A DNA stretch of 64,000 nt from Amphiduros pacificus. Its lineage: Eukaryota; Annelida; Polychaeta; Phyllodocida; Hesionidae. This document shows positions 36,501-50,600 of the stretch, piece by piece. A program made the position numbers and the translations under genes. The stretch covers positions 16,599,267-16,663,266 of the forward strand of contig OX439004.1 in assembly GCA_949316495.1 (NCBI GenBank), given 5' to 3'. The notes beneath the pieces are model-generated. The model ran no database searches. It saw only the letters and a program-made list of their open reading frames with translations, and had not been told where the DNA came from. Each line of letters opens with the position of its first letter. Positions within the stretch are counted from its first letter, which is position 1.

Positions 36501-39500
36501 ACATTATTGAGGGATAAAGTGGATGAGATAATTGGAGGATAACAGTGGATGAGATAATTGGGAGGACAATGTGGATGAGATAATTGGGGGGACAACAGTA
36601 AATGAGATAATTGGGAGGACAATGTGGATGAGATAATTGAGGATGAAAGGGATGAGATAATTGGGAGGATAACAGTGGATGAGATAATTGGGAGGATAAT
36701 TTGGAAGAGATAATTGAGAGGATAACAGAGGATGAGCTAATTGGGGGGATAACAGTGGATGAGATAATTGTAAGATCAAGTGGTTGAGATAATTGATGTA
36801 ATAAGGGGATGGGGTAATTGAGAGGATAATTGGGATATCAAGGGGATGAGATTATTGATGGATAAAGGGGATGAGATAATTGGTAGGATAATAGTGGTTG
36901 AGATAAATGGGAGGGTAATTTGGAAGATACAATTGAGAGGATAACAGAGGATGAGATAATTGGGAGGATAACAGTGGATGAGATAATTGGGAGGATAATT
37001 TGGAAGAGATAATTGAGAGGATAACAGAGGATGAGCTAATTAGGGGGATAGCAGTGGATGAGATAATTGTAAGATCAAGTGGTTGAGATAATTGATGTTA
37101 TAAGGGGATGGGGTAATTGAGAGGATAATTGGGATATCAAGGGGATGAGATTATTGAGGGATAAAGGGGATGAGATAATTGGTAGGATAATAGTGGTTGA
37201 GATAAATGGGAGGGTAATTTGGAAGATACAATTGAGAGGATAACAGAGGATGAGATAATTGGGAGGATAACAGTGGATGAGATAATTGGGAGGATAATTT
37301 GGAAGAGATAATTGAGAGGATAACAGAGGATGAGCTAATTAGGGGGATAGCAGTGGATGAGATAATTGTAAGATCAAGTGGTTGAGATAATTGATGTAAT
37401 AAGGGGATGGGGTAATTGAGAGGATAATTGGGATATCAAGGGGATGAGATTATTGAGGGATAAAGGGGATGAGATAATTGGTAGGATAATAGTGGTTGAG
37501 ATAAATGGGAGGGTAATTTGGAAGATACAATTGAGAGGATAACAGAGGATGAGATAATTGGGAGGATAACAGTGGATGATATAATTGGGAGGACAGTGTG
37601 GATGAGATAATTGGGAGGATAACAGTAACTGAGATAATTGGGAGGACAATGTGGATGAGATAATTGAGGGATGAAAGGGATGAGATAATTGGAGGATAAC
37701 AGTGGATGAGATAATTGGGAGGGTAATTTGGAAGATATGATTGAGAGGATTACAGAGGATGAGATAATTGGGAGGACAATGTGGATGAGATAATTTAGGG
37801 ATGAAAGGGATGAGATAATTGGAGGATAACAGTGGATGAGATAATTGGGAGGGTAATTTGGAAGATATGATTGAGAGGATAACAGAGGATGAGATAATTG
37901 GGAGGATAACGGTGGATGAGATAATTGGGAGGACAGTGTGGATGAAATAATTGATGTAATAAGGGAAAAGGTTAATTGAGAGGATAATTGGGATATCAAG
38001 GGGATGAGATTATTTTGGGATAAAGGGGATGAGATAATTGAGAAGATAACATTAGATGAGATAATTGTAAGATTAAGTGGATGAGGTAGTTGATGTAATC
38101 AGTGAATAGGGTAATTGAGAGGATAAAGTGGTTTGGGTAATTCGGAGTATAAAGTGGATGAGATAATCGAGAAGATAAAGGGGATGAGGTAATTGGGAGG
38201 TTAATGAGGATGAGATAAATGGGAGATCAAATAGATAAGATTATTGAGGTAGTTGAGAGGATTATTTGATGAGATATTTCAGGGATAAATAGGATGGGGT
38301 AGTTCAGAGGATAATGTGGTTGAGATATTTTGGAGGATAATCGTTTATGATATAATTGAGGGATAAAGTGGATGAGATAATTGGAGGATAACAGTGGATG
38401 AGATAATTGGGAGGACAATGTGGATGAGATAATTGGGGGGACAACAGTAAATGAGATAGTTGGGAGGACAATGTGGATGAGATAATTGAGGATGAAAGGG
38501 ATGAGATAATTGGGAGGATAACAGTGGATGAGATAATTGGGAGGATAATTTGGAAGAGATAATTGAGAGGATAACAGAGGATGAGCTAATTGGGGGGATA
38601 ACAGTGGATGAGATAATTGTAAGATCAAGTGGTTGAGATAATTGGTGTAATAAGGGGATGGGGTAATTGAGAGGATAATTGGGACATCAAGGGGATGAGA
38701 TTATTGAGGGATAAAGGGGATGAGATATTTGGGAGGATAACAGTAAATGAGATAATTGGGAGGACAATGTGGATGAGATAATTGAGGGATGAAAGGGATG
38801 AGATAATTGGAGGATAACAGTGGATGAGATAATTGGGAGGGTAATTTGGAAGATATGATTGAGAGGATTACAGAGGATGAGATAATTGGGAGGATAACGG
38901 TGGATGAGATAATTGGGAGGACAGTGTGGATGAAATAATTGATGTAATAAGGGGAAAGGTTAATTGAGAGGATAATTGGGATATCAAGGGGATGAGATTA
39001 TTTTGGGATAAAGGGGATGAGATAATTGAGAAGATAACATTAGATGAGATAATTGTAAGATTAAGTGGATGAGGTAGTTGATGTAATCAGTGAATAGGGT
39101 AATTGAGAGGATAAAGTGGTTTGGGTAATTCGGAGTATAAAGTGGATGAGATAATCGAGAGGATAAAGGGGATGAGGTAATTGGGAGGTTAATGAGGATG
39201 AGATAAATGGGAGATCAAATAGATAAGATTATTGAGGTAGTTGAGAGGATTATTTGATGAGATATTTCAGGGATAAATAGGATGGGGTAGTTCAGAGGAT
39301 AATGTGGTTGAGATATTTTGGAGGATAATCGTTTATGATATAATTGAGGGATAAAGTGGATGAGATAATTGGAGGATAACAGTGGATGAGATAATTGGGA
39401 GGACAATGTGGATGAGATAATTGGGGGGACAACAGTAAATGAGATAGTTGGGAGGACAATGTGGATGAGATAATTGAGGATGAAAGGGATGAGATAATTG

Positions 39501-41630
39501 GGAGGATAACAGTGGATGAGATAATTGGGAGGATAATTTGGAAGAGATAATTGAGAGGATAACAGAGGATGAGTTAATTGGGGGGATAACAGTGGATGAG
39601 ATAATTGTAAGATCAAGTGGTTGAGATAATTGATGTAGTAAGGGGATGGGGTAATTGAGAGGATAATTGGGACATCAAGGGGATGAGATTATTGAGGGAT
39701 AAAGGTGATGAGATAATTGGGAGGATAACAGTAAATGAGATAATTGGGAGGACAATGTGGATGAGATAATTGAGGGATGAAAGGGATGAGATAATTGGAG
39801 GATAACAGTGGATGAGATAATTGGGAGGGTAATTTGGAAGATATGATTGAGAGGATTACAGAGGATGAGATAATTGGGAGGATAACGGTGGATGAGATTA
39901 TTGGGAGGACAGTGTGGATGAAATAATTGATGTAATAAGGGGAAAGGTTAATTGAGAGGATAATTGGGATATCAGGGGGATGAGATTATTTTGGGATAAA
40001 GGGGATGAGATAATTGAGAAGATAACATTAGATGAGATAATTGTAAGATTAAGTGGATGAGGTAGTTGATGTAATCAGTGAATAGGGTAATTGAGAGGAT
40101 AAAGTGGTTGGGGTAATTCGGAGGATAAAGTGGATGAGATAATCGAAAGGATAAAGGGGATGAGGTAATTGGGAGGTTAGTGAGAATGAGATAAATGGGA
40201 GATCAAATAGATAAGATTATTGAGGTAGTTGAGAGGATTATTTGATGAGATATTTCAGGGATAAATAGGATGGGGTAGTTCAGAGGATAATGTGGTTGAG
40301 ATATTTTGAAGGATAATCGTATATGACATTATTGAGGGATAAAGTGGATGAGATAATTGGAGGATAACAGTGGATGAGATAATTGGGAGGACAATGTGGA
40401 TGAGATAATTGGGGGACAACAGTAAATGAGATAATTGGGAGGACAATGTGGATGAGATAATTGAGGATGAAAGGGATGAGATAATTGGGAGGATAACAGT
40501 GGATGAGATAATTGTGAGGATAATTTGGAAGAGATAATTGAGAGGATAACAGTAAATGAGATAATTGGGAGGACAATGTGGATGAGATAATTTAGGGATG
40601 AAATGGATGAGATAATTGGAGGATAACAGTGGATGAGATAATTGGGAGGGTAGTTTGGAAGATATGATTGAGAGGATAACAGAGGATGAGATAATTGGGA
40701 GGATAACGGTGGATGAGATAATTGGGAGGACAGTGTGGATGAGATAATTGGGGGACAACAGTAAATGAGATAATTGGGAGGACAATGTGGATGAGATAAT
40801 TGAGGATGAAAGGGATGAGATAATTGGGAGGATAACAGTGGATGAGATAATTGTGAGGATAATTTGGAAGAGATAATTGAGAGGATAACAGTAAATGAGA
40901 TGATTGGGAGGACAATGTGGATGAGATAATTTAGGGATGAAATGGATGAGATAATTGGAGGATAACAGTGGATGAGATAATTGGGAGGGTAATTTGGAAG
41001 ATATGATTGAGAGGATAACAGAGGATGAGATAATTGGGAGGATAACGGTGGATGAGATAATTGGGAGGACAGTGTGGATGAAATAATTGATGTAATAAGG
41101 GGAAAGGTTAATTGAGAGGATAATTGGGATATCAAGGGGATGAGATTATTTTGGGATAAAGGGGATGAGATAATTGAGAAGATAACATTAGATGAGATAA
41201 TTGTAAGATTAAGTGGATGAGGTAGTTGATGTAATCAGTGAATAGGGTAATTGAGAGGATAAAGTGGTTGGGGTAATTCGGAGGATAAAGTGGATGAGAT
41301 AATCGAGAGGATAAAGGGGATGAGGTAATTGGGAGGTTAATGAGGATGAGATAAATGGGAGATCAAATAGATAAGATTATTGAGGTAGTTGAGAGGATTA
41401 TTTGATGAGATATTTCAGGGATAAATAGGATGGGGTAGTTCAGAGGATAATGTGGTTGAGATATTTTGGAGGATAATCGTTTATGATATAATTGAGGGAT
41501 AAAGTGGATGAGATAATTGGAGGATAACAGTGGATGAGATAATTGGGAGGACAATGTGGATGAGATAATTGGGGGGACAACAGTAAATGAGATAGTTGGG
41601 AGGACAATGTGGATGAGATAATTGAGGATG
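33541..41630. repeat. Large hierarchical satellite, left part
   Basis: Tandem copies of a unit of about 27 bases (ATGAGATAATTGGGAGGATA plus ACAGTGG) in many ordered variants. A landmark (TCAAATAGATAAGATTATTG or a close variant) recurs at 34034, 35389, 36378, 38227, 39215, 40203 and 41363, giving steps of 988 bases several times. The block 38227-41363 (about 3.1 kb) starts again at its end. Open frames on the minus strand (repeating LSSQLSHP, LPIISST) come from repeat periodicity and are not genes. Confidence 0.93.
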
Positions 41631-41835
41631 TGTTATTAATTAGACTGAAAAATCCACAAGATGTTAAAACACAACACAAGAACACTTCTTTACTGTATGA
41701 ACACTATTGCACCACTAGTTTATTTTTGCTACATCATACTCAAGCCCCTATTTTTAGCTCCCTTTCGCAGTTACCACCCTGCAACACCCCACCCTCACAG
41801 TCCAATCAAATCCAATGCAGTTTCAATTCACAACA
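41631..41835 (-). repeat. BEL/Pao 3' LTR
   Basis: On the plus strand it runs from TGTTATTAATTAGAC to TTCAATTCACAACA. It is nearly identical to 47451-47655. A purine-rich tract (GGTGGGGAGTG on the minus strand) adjoins its inner edge, as expected for a 3' LTR. Confidence 0.93.
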
Positions 41836-41877
41836 CACTCCCCACCGTTGAAGGATATGCCTATATACTTCAACCAC

Positions 41878-44800
41878 TTATTTATAGGTTAACCTTTCCA
41901 CAGATTTGATTTTTCTTCCAAATCTTGATACCCTAGGTATATCAATAGTTTCAGGGATATTAGGAATTTCTGGTGGGTCTTGGACAGGTTGAGATGGAGG
42001 ATGGACGTCTACAGTCTCTGGGACATCATCTGAAGGAGGGTCAAGGCACTCTAACTTATGCAATCGTTGGATTGGTCTTATCAGATCACCCTTGGCAGTG
42101 TGCAACCTAACACTTCTGATTTTCCTATCTATGCTAGGAAATAACTCAACCACTCTGCCAATTACCCAACACAATCTAGGAACATTGTCCTCCCGCACCA
42201 AGACAATAGATCCCTTTTGCAGGTACCCACGATCCTCAAATTGAGGCACAACACAGGGTAGATTCTGCAAATAACTATTGGACCACACCTTCCAGAAGAG
42301 ATTTAATCTCTCCTTTCTATTCTCATACATATCTGTGATTGACACTGGATCCTCCAGTACAGGACCAATATCAGGCACAGCTTCACCAATCAAGAAATGA
42401 TTTGGGGTGAGAGGCCTTTCCACATTAATCTCATCACTCACAAAGGTCAAAGGCCTAGAATTTACACAAAACTCAATTTCATTTAACAAGGTCTCTAACT
42501 CAGACTTTGTTAATGATCTTTGACCTATTGCTTTCTTGATAGCACTCTTCACTGATCTTACAAGTCGCTCCCACATACCTCCCCACCAAGGGGAGCTAAA
42601 TGACCATAAGTCATTTGTAATTCTCTTTGTGCTCCTGGAAAGGTTTTCGCATTATCACTGTATACTATTTTTGGAATACCTCTCCTAGAAACAAACCGCC
42701 TAAATGCCAATACAAATTCACTAGATGATAAAGCACTAGCAAGCTCAAGGTGGATGGCTCGTACTACGCCACATGTGAATAATGAAATATAGAATTTCAT
42801 CTTCGGGAAATCACTACAGTATACTGGACCAGCATAATCCACTCCAGTAACTGTAAATGGAGGTGACTTACTCACCCTATTTTCAGGCAAAGGAGCAGCA
42901 GCCTGATTACACTGTTGTGCCATCAGACGCTGACAAGGAATACATTCGTAAACCACAGCCTTACACAATCTGCGCAAGCCAAAGATCCAAAATTGATTCC
43001 TGAGGTTGGTCAGTAAAGTGGACACACCAGCATGCTTCAACAAAGTATGCTGAAACCTAACCAACAGCTTTGAACAATGATCCTTGGGAAGTATTATAGG
43101 GTGTTTTTCCTCATAACTGAGGTCAGACTTTCCAAGTCTTCCCATGACCCTTAAAAGTCCCTCTTTGTCAATGAAAGGTGACAATTTGAAAAGGGAAGAC
43201 CCCTTAGGAATTTTTTGTTCCTTCATCAGAAGCTCAATCTCCTCATGAAATGCTTCTCTTTGGCATTGTTTCAACAAACACACCTTTGCCTTTGCCTGTT
43301 CATCAAACGTCAAATCATCAGCCAACAACTTATCCTCTGGTTGTTTGACATTGTTGATGAATCTCAAAACCCAGGCAACCACTCGTATTGCCTTGGTAAG
43401 TTTCCCCCATCGTTCTACTAGAAACACATTTTTATGTTTCTCAATTTGTACAGAAAGTAGTACCTCTGATTCAGTCACCACGTCCGATGAATCTAGACCA
43501 CCTGATCTTTTGGGCCACTGATTTTCTTCTGAAGACAACCAGTCAGGACCATTTAACCACACATCAGAATTGACTAATTTTGTGGCTGTGATCCCTCTTG
43601 TTAATAAGTCTGCTGGGTTGTCCTCTGTGGGACAATATGACCATTTCTGGGGGTCAGTGTGGTCTTGAATCTCAATGACCCTGTTGGCAACAAACTGTTT
43701 CCATCGGTTGGGATTCCCTTTGATCCAACCTAATGCAGCAGTACTGTCTGACCAACATCTATACTTGGTATCTTCAGGCAAATTCAGGCTCTTTCTTACA
43801 AACACCAATAACCTGGCAGCCAGAAGACTACCTAGCAACTCTAGTCTAGGTATTGTCACTATCTTCAATGGTGCTACTCTGGCTCTGGCAATGACAAGGG
43901 AGCAATCAAAAGATACTTCATCTTTGGAATTCTGATATATACAACTGCCCCATAAGCAGTGTTAGCTGCATCACCAAATGCATGCAGTTGTATCCCTTGT
44001 ACACCAGACCATGCTATATTACTATAACTACGTGATATATTCAAAGATCTGATCAACTTGAAATTGTTGATCCATTTCATAAATTGATCCGTCACATCAC
44101 TTGGCACTTCTTGATCCCAATCTAGTCCCATTTGCCACAGCTGCTGGAACAAACATTTCGCCATCATGGTAAATGGCATCAAGAATCCTAGTGGATCAAA
44201 TATTCTGGCTATCACACTAAGTACTACCCTCTTTGTCACAACCAAATCCGAGGGTAGTTCAAGTCCAGAAAAGGCAAAACAATCAGAATCTGGAGACCAC
44301 AAAGCTCCAAGGACCTTCAAACTGCCTTCACTGCCACCCACATATTCTCTGATGGCTTTGCTGTTTGAATTCCACTTTGCCAACTTCATATTGGCATTGT
44401 TCATCACCTTTTCAGCTTCCACATACATTTCACTCACTTGAGATGTAGAATCTGCTCCAGTAAGCCAATCATCGACATACAAGTTTTCCTGGAGCTCTCT
44501 CACCACATTTGAGGGCTCACACTTGTCAAGATGATGGCGAATGGTAGCATTCAAATGGAAAGGGCTAGACTTGACACCAAAAGTCACCCGGTTGAATCTC
44601 ATGACCCGAACTCTGCCATTGACATCCCACAAAAATCTGTGGACATCTTTATTTTCATTTCTCAATGAAATTTGCAAAAATGCCTTGGTTATATCGGCTG
44701 TTAAGGCAACCTTCCACCTTCTGAATCTGATCAATACCTCAACTAGATTTGGAATCAAAGATGGACCAGTCTCCAGACAATCATTTAAACTGAGACCATT

Positions 44801-47030
44801 CTCAGCTTTGGCTGATGCATCAAACACTGGTCTAATCTTAGTTGACACACTAGATTCTCTGACCACTGGACGATGAGGCAAGTAAAACACAGGTCCGAAA
44901 CTTCTTCAATTACCCCTGTTTCTTCCATTTGGCTTAAAGCATCATTATAGCCTTCCAGAAGAGGAGCATTGTTTCTCAACTTCCTGCTTAGACCAGCCAA
45001 TCTGGCTTTTGCTGCCCTTTCATTTGACATTAACTGAGTTTTCATTCCCTCCTTCCATGGTAAATGGACACAATATCTACCATCTACAAATTCAACCTTC
45101 TCATTGAACTCAGTTAACACGGGATCTTCTTTGAGTTTCACTTCATGATCAGATATGCCTATAGCTTCCAAATCCCACATCTGCCTGACATCAAAGCTCT
45201 CCTCATTTAAACAAAACAGCTGATGAGAAGTCACTGCCTGCTGAACTCTTCCGTCACTATGGATGTAGCCACTCAGAATATAACCAATGAGAGTTTTTTG
45301 CACTACCAAATGCTCATGTCCAGGGATCCTAATCATCTCATTGGTGACAATTCTCCAATAAAAGTCAAGACCAATCAACATATCAATCTCAACCATACTT
45401 CCTTCAGAATCACCCCACGCCTGAGGAAGCTCCCTCACATTTTCCAACACTTCACTTTGGATTCTTGGCCTGTACATGGGCGCACAAATTTGGGTTACTT
45501 CAATGCTGTTACAGAAATTTGAGACATATTCACACATGTTATATCAACTTCACAGATGTTTCTTCTGTATACACCCGAATGTCTCCCACCAAAAACTGAA
45601 AACTTATGCAAAACAGTACCAGAAGGTCTCAACCCCAATTTTGTGGCTAAACTCTCAGTTATATATGAGCAATTGCTCCCACTGTCAAATAAGATATTCA
45701 CTGTGGAGGGCCCTGATGGTCCATTCACCTCCACCTTAGCAACCTGCAAAAACACATTGTTTACTTTATCATGTGCAGTCTCAGCCATACCGACATGACT
45801 GACAGATTTCTGTACAGAGTTACTGTTATTTTCTTTCCAGCAGAGAATAGTAGAGTGCCAACCTCCACAGTTCTTACATGTAATTTTGGATGTGCAACGT
45901 CTTCTTATATGTTCTGGGGAAAAGCACCGAAAACACAGGCCTGCATTGCGCACTGCATAATCTCTCTCTGCCAGACTCATTTTTCTCAAAACATCACATT
46001 TGAATGTTTGGTGATTTTTCTCACAAATTCCACAGCTGGCAGAAGAAGGGGTCAGCAATGCAGACGCTGTGGGTACAGCCCTTTTCACCCTTGACTCATT
46101 CTTCACACTTGTATCTGATGTTTTAAATGTTTCTGCCCTTTCACGAGTTTCTAGCTCCTTCTTCATAAAAGTCAGCAGAAAGTCTAGATCTCCTTCTCGC
46201 CCTTTTCCTTCTCGAGCCCATTCCATACGCACATCTACTGGTAAACGTGATAGAATTAATGGTGTCAGGAAGATGCCATATGTCTCCCCAGTCACTTCTA
46301 ATGACTCGAGGCTCCTGACATGAACTTGAACTTTATCCAGAAGATGTCTGAGCTTCACAAGGCATGTTTTCCCTTCGCCCTCTAGATTCATTAAACTTTG
46401 GATGTGACTAAAAATGATCAGCTCTCTTCGTCCAAAGCGCTCTTTAAGTAACTCACAAGCTACTTTGTAGTTTCTAGTTGACAATGGTAGTCCTTTGATG
46501 ACACATGCAGCCTCACCACTTAACAAGGATTGCAAATAACTAAATTTGGTCACCTCTGGAATGTCCGAGTCATCTATAGTTGCCTCAAATGTTGCCCACC
46601 ACGAGGGCCAGTCTGTTGCATCATCTGAGAACTTGGGCAATTCCAATTTTGGCAGTTTAGCATTTGCAGCAGTCCTTCCTCCAGATGACACTGAACTCCT
46701 ATCTTCGTTTTCTTTCTTTTGCTCTTGTGTCTCTAGAGAGGCTAGATATATCATGGCCTTAACACGGAGCTTTTTTGCCTTATCAAAACTAGGAGCTATC
46801 TCTTCAATAACTTCCTCTATTCTTTCTGGATCCACTGCCAACTCATAGCTAGTCTGACAATCCTCCAAATAGGCTAATCTCTTGTTCAGATCGTTCAAAC
46901 CCTCCTCCACAGCATATTTATCTCCTTCTTCCTGTAAAGTGTCATTGAGACTAGACATACTGCGAGTCAGCCATCCCTTTGCAGCTGATCTAGTCCTTGT
47001 TAAGGTGCCAATGTCAGCTACAGTAGACAT
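41878..47030 (-). pseudogene. BEL/Pao gag-pol region (fossil, in several open pieces)
   Basis: In coding order, gag and protease lie at about 47.0-45.5 kb (zinc knuckles CGICEKNH, CFRCFSPEH and CKNCGGWH; protease LFDSGSNCSYI). Reverse transcriptase lies at about 45.5-43.9 kb (YVDDWLTG; peptidase A17-type neighbourhood). RNase H and integrase lie at about 43.9-41.9 kb (WSDSTAALGWIKG, CIPCQRLMAQ, VTGVDYAGPVY, then the Pao-type end RLCWVIGRVVELFP). Family assignment rests on this order and these motifs. The region is broken into about five open pieces, so no working polyprotein is expected. Confidence 0.9.
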
Positions 47031-47430
47031 GTTTACTGTTGTTTGTAAACACCAATAAGTTGATCATATAATATCAGCAGCTAGCAGCTTGTCTGGCAGC
47101 TATTTTAAGCACACTGTACTGGGGTAGAGATATGTTTGCTGCTGGTATCCCTACTGCTGGTTATACACTATTTGCTATAACTTTGCTTTATACTGTTCAA
47201 TGTTCTGTGTTAATCTAGCTTAAATAATGTCACTTATAATTGTTCCATAGAATTACCAACACACTCACAGTTCACAGTTCTTCATTTGATTTCTATGTAT
47301 CCAATCCTCAATGACACTTATCCAAGCTGATTTTTACAGACAGTAAGATGTTATCCTTATCACTTAAAAGTTCACTTTCAAAATCCAATTTTCACAAAAT
47401 CACCACAGATGAATGATACACAGTTCAAAG

Positions 47431-47448
47431 TCCCGTGTTTCGGCACCA
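47431..47448 (-). other. Likely primer binding site of the BEL/Pao element
   Basis: Two bases inside the 5' LTR edge, the minus strand reads TGGTGCCGAAACACGGGA. The TGG start and the position fit a site for a tRNA 3' end. I could not match it to a specific tRNA. Confidence 0.65.
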
Positions 47449-47450
47449 AA

Positions 47451-47655
47451 TGTTATTAATTAGACTGAAAAATCCACAAGATGTTAAAACACAACACAAG
47501 AACACTTCTTCACTGTATGAACACTATTGCACCACTGGTTCATTTTTGCTACATCATACTCAAGCCCCTATTTTTAGCTCCCTTTCGCAGTTACCACCCT
47601 GCAACACCCCACCCTCACAGTCCAATCAAATCCAATGCAGTTTCAATTCACAACA
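47451..47655 (-). repeat. BEL/Pao 5' LTR
   Basis: The 205-bp partner of 41631-41835, with about three differences. It is directly followed by GGATG of the duplicated target and then by satellite sequence. Confidence 0.93.
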
Positions 47656-50600
47656 GGATGAAAGGGATGAGATAATTGGGAGGATAACAGTGGATGAGAT
47701 AATTGGGAGGATAATTTGGAAGAGATAATTGAGAGGATAACAGAGGATGAGCTAATTGGGGGGATAACAGTGGATGAGATAATTGTAAGATCAAGTGGTT
47801 GAGATAATTGGTGTAATAAGGGGATGGGGTAATTGAGAGGATAATTGGGACATCAAGGGGATGAGATTATTGAGGGATAAAGGGGATGAGATATTTGGGA
47901 GGATAACAGTAAATGAGATAATTGGGAGGACAATGTGGATGAGATAATTGAGGGATGAAAGGGATGAGATAATTGGAGGATAACAGTGGATGAGATAATT
48001 GGGAGGGTAATTTGGAAGATATGATTGAGAGGATTACAGAGGATGAGATAATTGGGAGGATAACGGTGGATGAGATAATTGGGAGGACAGTGTGGATGAA
48101 ATAATTGATGTAATAAGGGGAAAGGTTAATTGAGAGGATAATTGGGATATCAAGGGGATGAGATTATTTTGGGATAAAGGGGATGAGATAATTGAGAAGA
48201 TAACATTAGATGAGATAATTGTAAGATTAAGTGGATGAGGTAGTTGATGTAATCAGTGAATAGGGTAATTGAGAGGATAAAGTGGTTTGGGTAATTCGGA
48301 GTATAAAGTGGATGAGATAATCGAGAGGATAAAGGGGATGAGGTAATTGGGAGGTTAATGAGGATGAGATAAATGGGAGATCAAATAGATAAGATTATTG
48401 AGGTAGTTGAGAGGATTATTTGATGAGATATTTCAGGGATAAATAGGATGGGGTAGTTCAGAGGATAATGTGGTTGAGATATTTTGGAGGATAATCGTTT
48501 ATGATATAATTGAGGGATAAAGTGGATGAGATAATTGGAGGATAACAGTGGATGAGATAATTGGGAGGACAATGTGGATGAGATAATTGGGGGGACAACA
48601 GTAAATGAGATAGTTGGGAGGACAATGTGGATGAGATAATTGAGGATGAAAGGGATGAGATAATTGGGAGGATAACAGTGGATGAGATAATTGGGAGGAT
48701 AATTTGGAAGAGATAATTGAGAGGATAACAGAGGATGAGCTAATTGGGGGGATAACAGTGGATGATATAATTGTAAGATCAAGTGGTTGAGATAATTGAT
48801 GTAATAAGGGGATGGGGTAATTGAGAGGATAATTGGGACATCAAGGGGATGAGATTATTGAGGGATAAAGGGGATGAGATAATTGGGAGGATAACAGTAA
48901 ATGAGATAATTGGGAGGACAATGTGGATGAGATAATTGAGGGATGAAAGGGATGAGATAATTGGAGGATAACAGTGGATGAGATAATTGGGAGGGTAATT
49001 TGGAAGATATGATTGAGAGGATTACAGAGGATGAGATAATTGGGAGGATAACGGTGGATGAGATTATTGGGAGGACAGTGTGGATGAAATAATTGATGTA
49101 ATAAGGGGAAAGGTTAATTGAGAGGATAATTGGGATATCAGGGGGATGAGATTATTTTGGGATAAAGGGGATGAGATAATTGAGAAGATAACATTAGATG
49201 AGATAATTGTAAGATTAAGTGGATGAGGTAGTTGATGTAATCAGTGAATAGGGTAATTGAGAGGATAAAGTGGTTGGGGTAATTCGGAGGATAAAGTGGA
49301 TGAGATAATCGAAAGGATAAAGGGGATGAGGTAATTGGGAGGTTAGTGAGAATGAGATAAATGGGAGATCAAATAGATAAGATTATTGAGGTAGTTGAGA
49401 GGATTATTTGATGAGATATTTCAGGGATAAATAGGATGGGGTAGTTCAGAGGATAATGTGGTTGAGATATTTTGGAGGATAATCGTATATGACATTATTG
49501 AGGGATAAAGTGGATGAGATAATTGGAGGATAACAGTGGATGAGATAATTGGGAGGACAATGTGGATGAGATAATTGGGGGACAACAGTAAATGAGATAA
49601 TTGGGAGGACAATGTGGATGAGATAATTGAGGATGAAAGGGATGAGATAATTGGGAGGATAACAGTGGATGAGATAATTGTGAGGATAATTTGGAAGAGA
49701 TAATTGAGAGGATAACAGTAAATGAGATAATTGGGAGGACAATGTGGATGAGATAATTTAGGGATGAAATGGATGAGATAATTGGAGGATAACAGTGGAT
49801 GAGATAATTGGGAGGGTAATTTGGAAGATATGATTGAGAGGATAACAGAGGATGAGATAATTGGGAGGATAACGGTGGATGAGATAATTGGGAGGACAGT
49901 GTGGATGAAATAATTGATGTAATAAGGGAAAAGGTTAATTGAGAGGATAATTGGGATATCAAGGGGATGAGATTATTTTGGGATAAAGGGGATGAGATAA
50001 TTGAGAAGATAACATTAGATGAGATAATTGTAAGATTAAGTGGATGAGGTAGTTGATGTAATCAGTGAATAGGGTAATTGAGAGGATAAAGTGGTTTGGG
50101 TAATTCGGAGTATAAAGTGGATGAGATAATCGAGAGGATAAAGGGGATGAGGTAATTGGGAGGTTAATGAGAATGAGATAAATGGGAGATCAAATAGATA
50201 AGATTATTGAGGTAGTTGAGAGGATTATTTGATGAGATATTTCAGGGATAAATAGGATGGGGTAGTTCAGAGGATAATGTGGTTGAGATATTTTGGAGGA
50301 TAATCGTATATGACATTATTGAGGGATAAAGTGGATGAGATAATTGGAGGATAACAGTGGATGAGATAATTGGGAGGACAATGTGGATGAGATAATTGGG
50401 GGGACAACAGTAAATGAGATAATTGGGAGGACAATGTGGATGAGATAATTGAGAATGAAAGGGATGAGATAATTGGGAGGATAACAGTGGATGAGATAAT
50501 TGTGAGGATAATTTGGAAGAGATAATTGAGAGGATAACAGTAAATGAGATAATTGGGAGGACAATGTGGATGAGATAATTTAGGGATGAAATGGATGAGA

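Larger units (their letters stand above)
41631..47655 (-). mobile_element. BEL/Pao LTR retrotransposon (fossil copy)
   Basis: This 6025-bp element reads on the minus strand, with 205-bp LTRs at both ends and a 5-bp duplication GGATG at 41626-41630 and 47656-47660. It has the BEL/Pao part order: gag with zinc knuckles, aspartic protease, RT, RNase H, integrase, and the C-terminal domain typical of Pao-type integrases. The two LTRs differ at about three of 205 bases by eye, which suggests a young insertion. The copy is broken: its coding region falls into about five open pieces (about four breaks). It sits cleanly in the satellite, which continues in phase on the other side. Confidence 0.93.
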
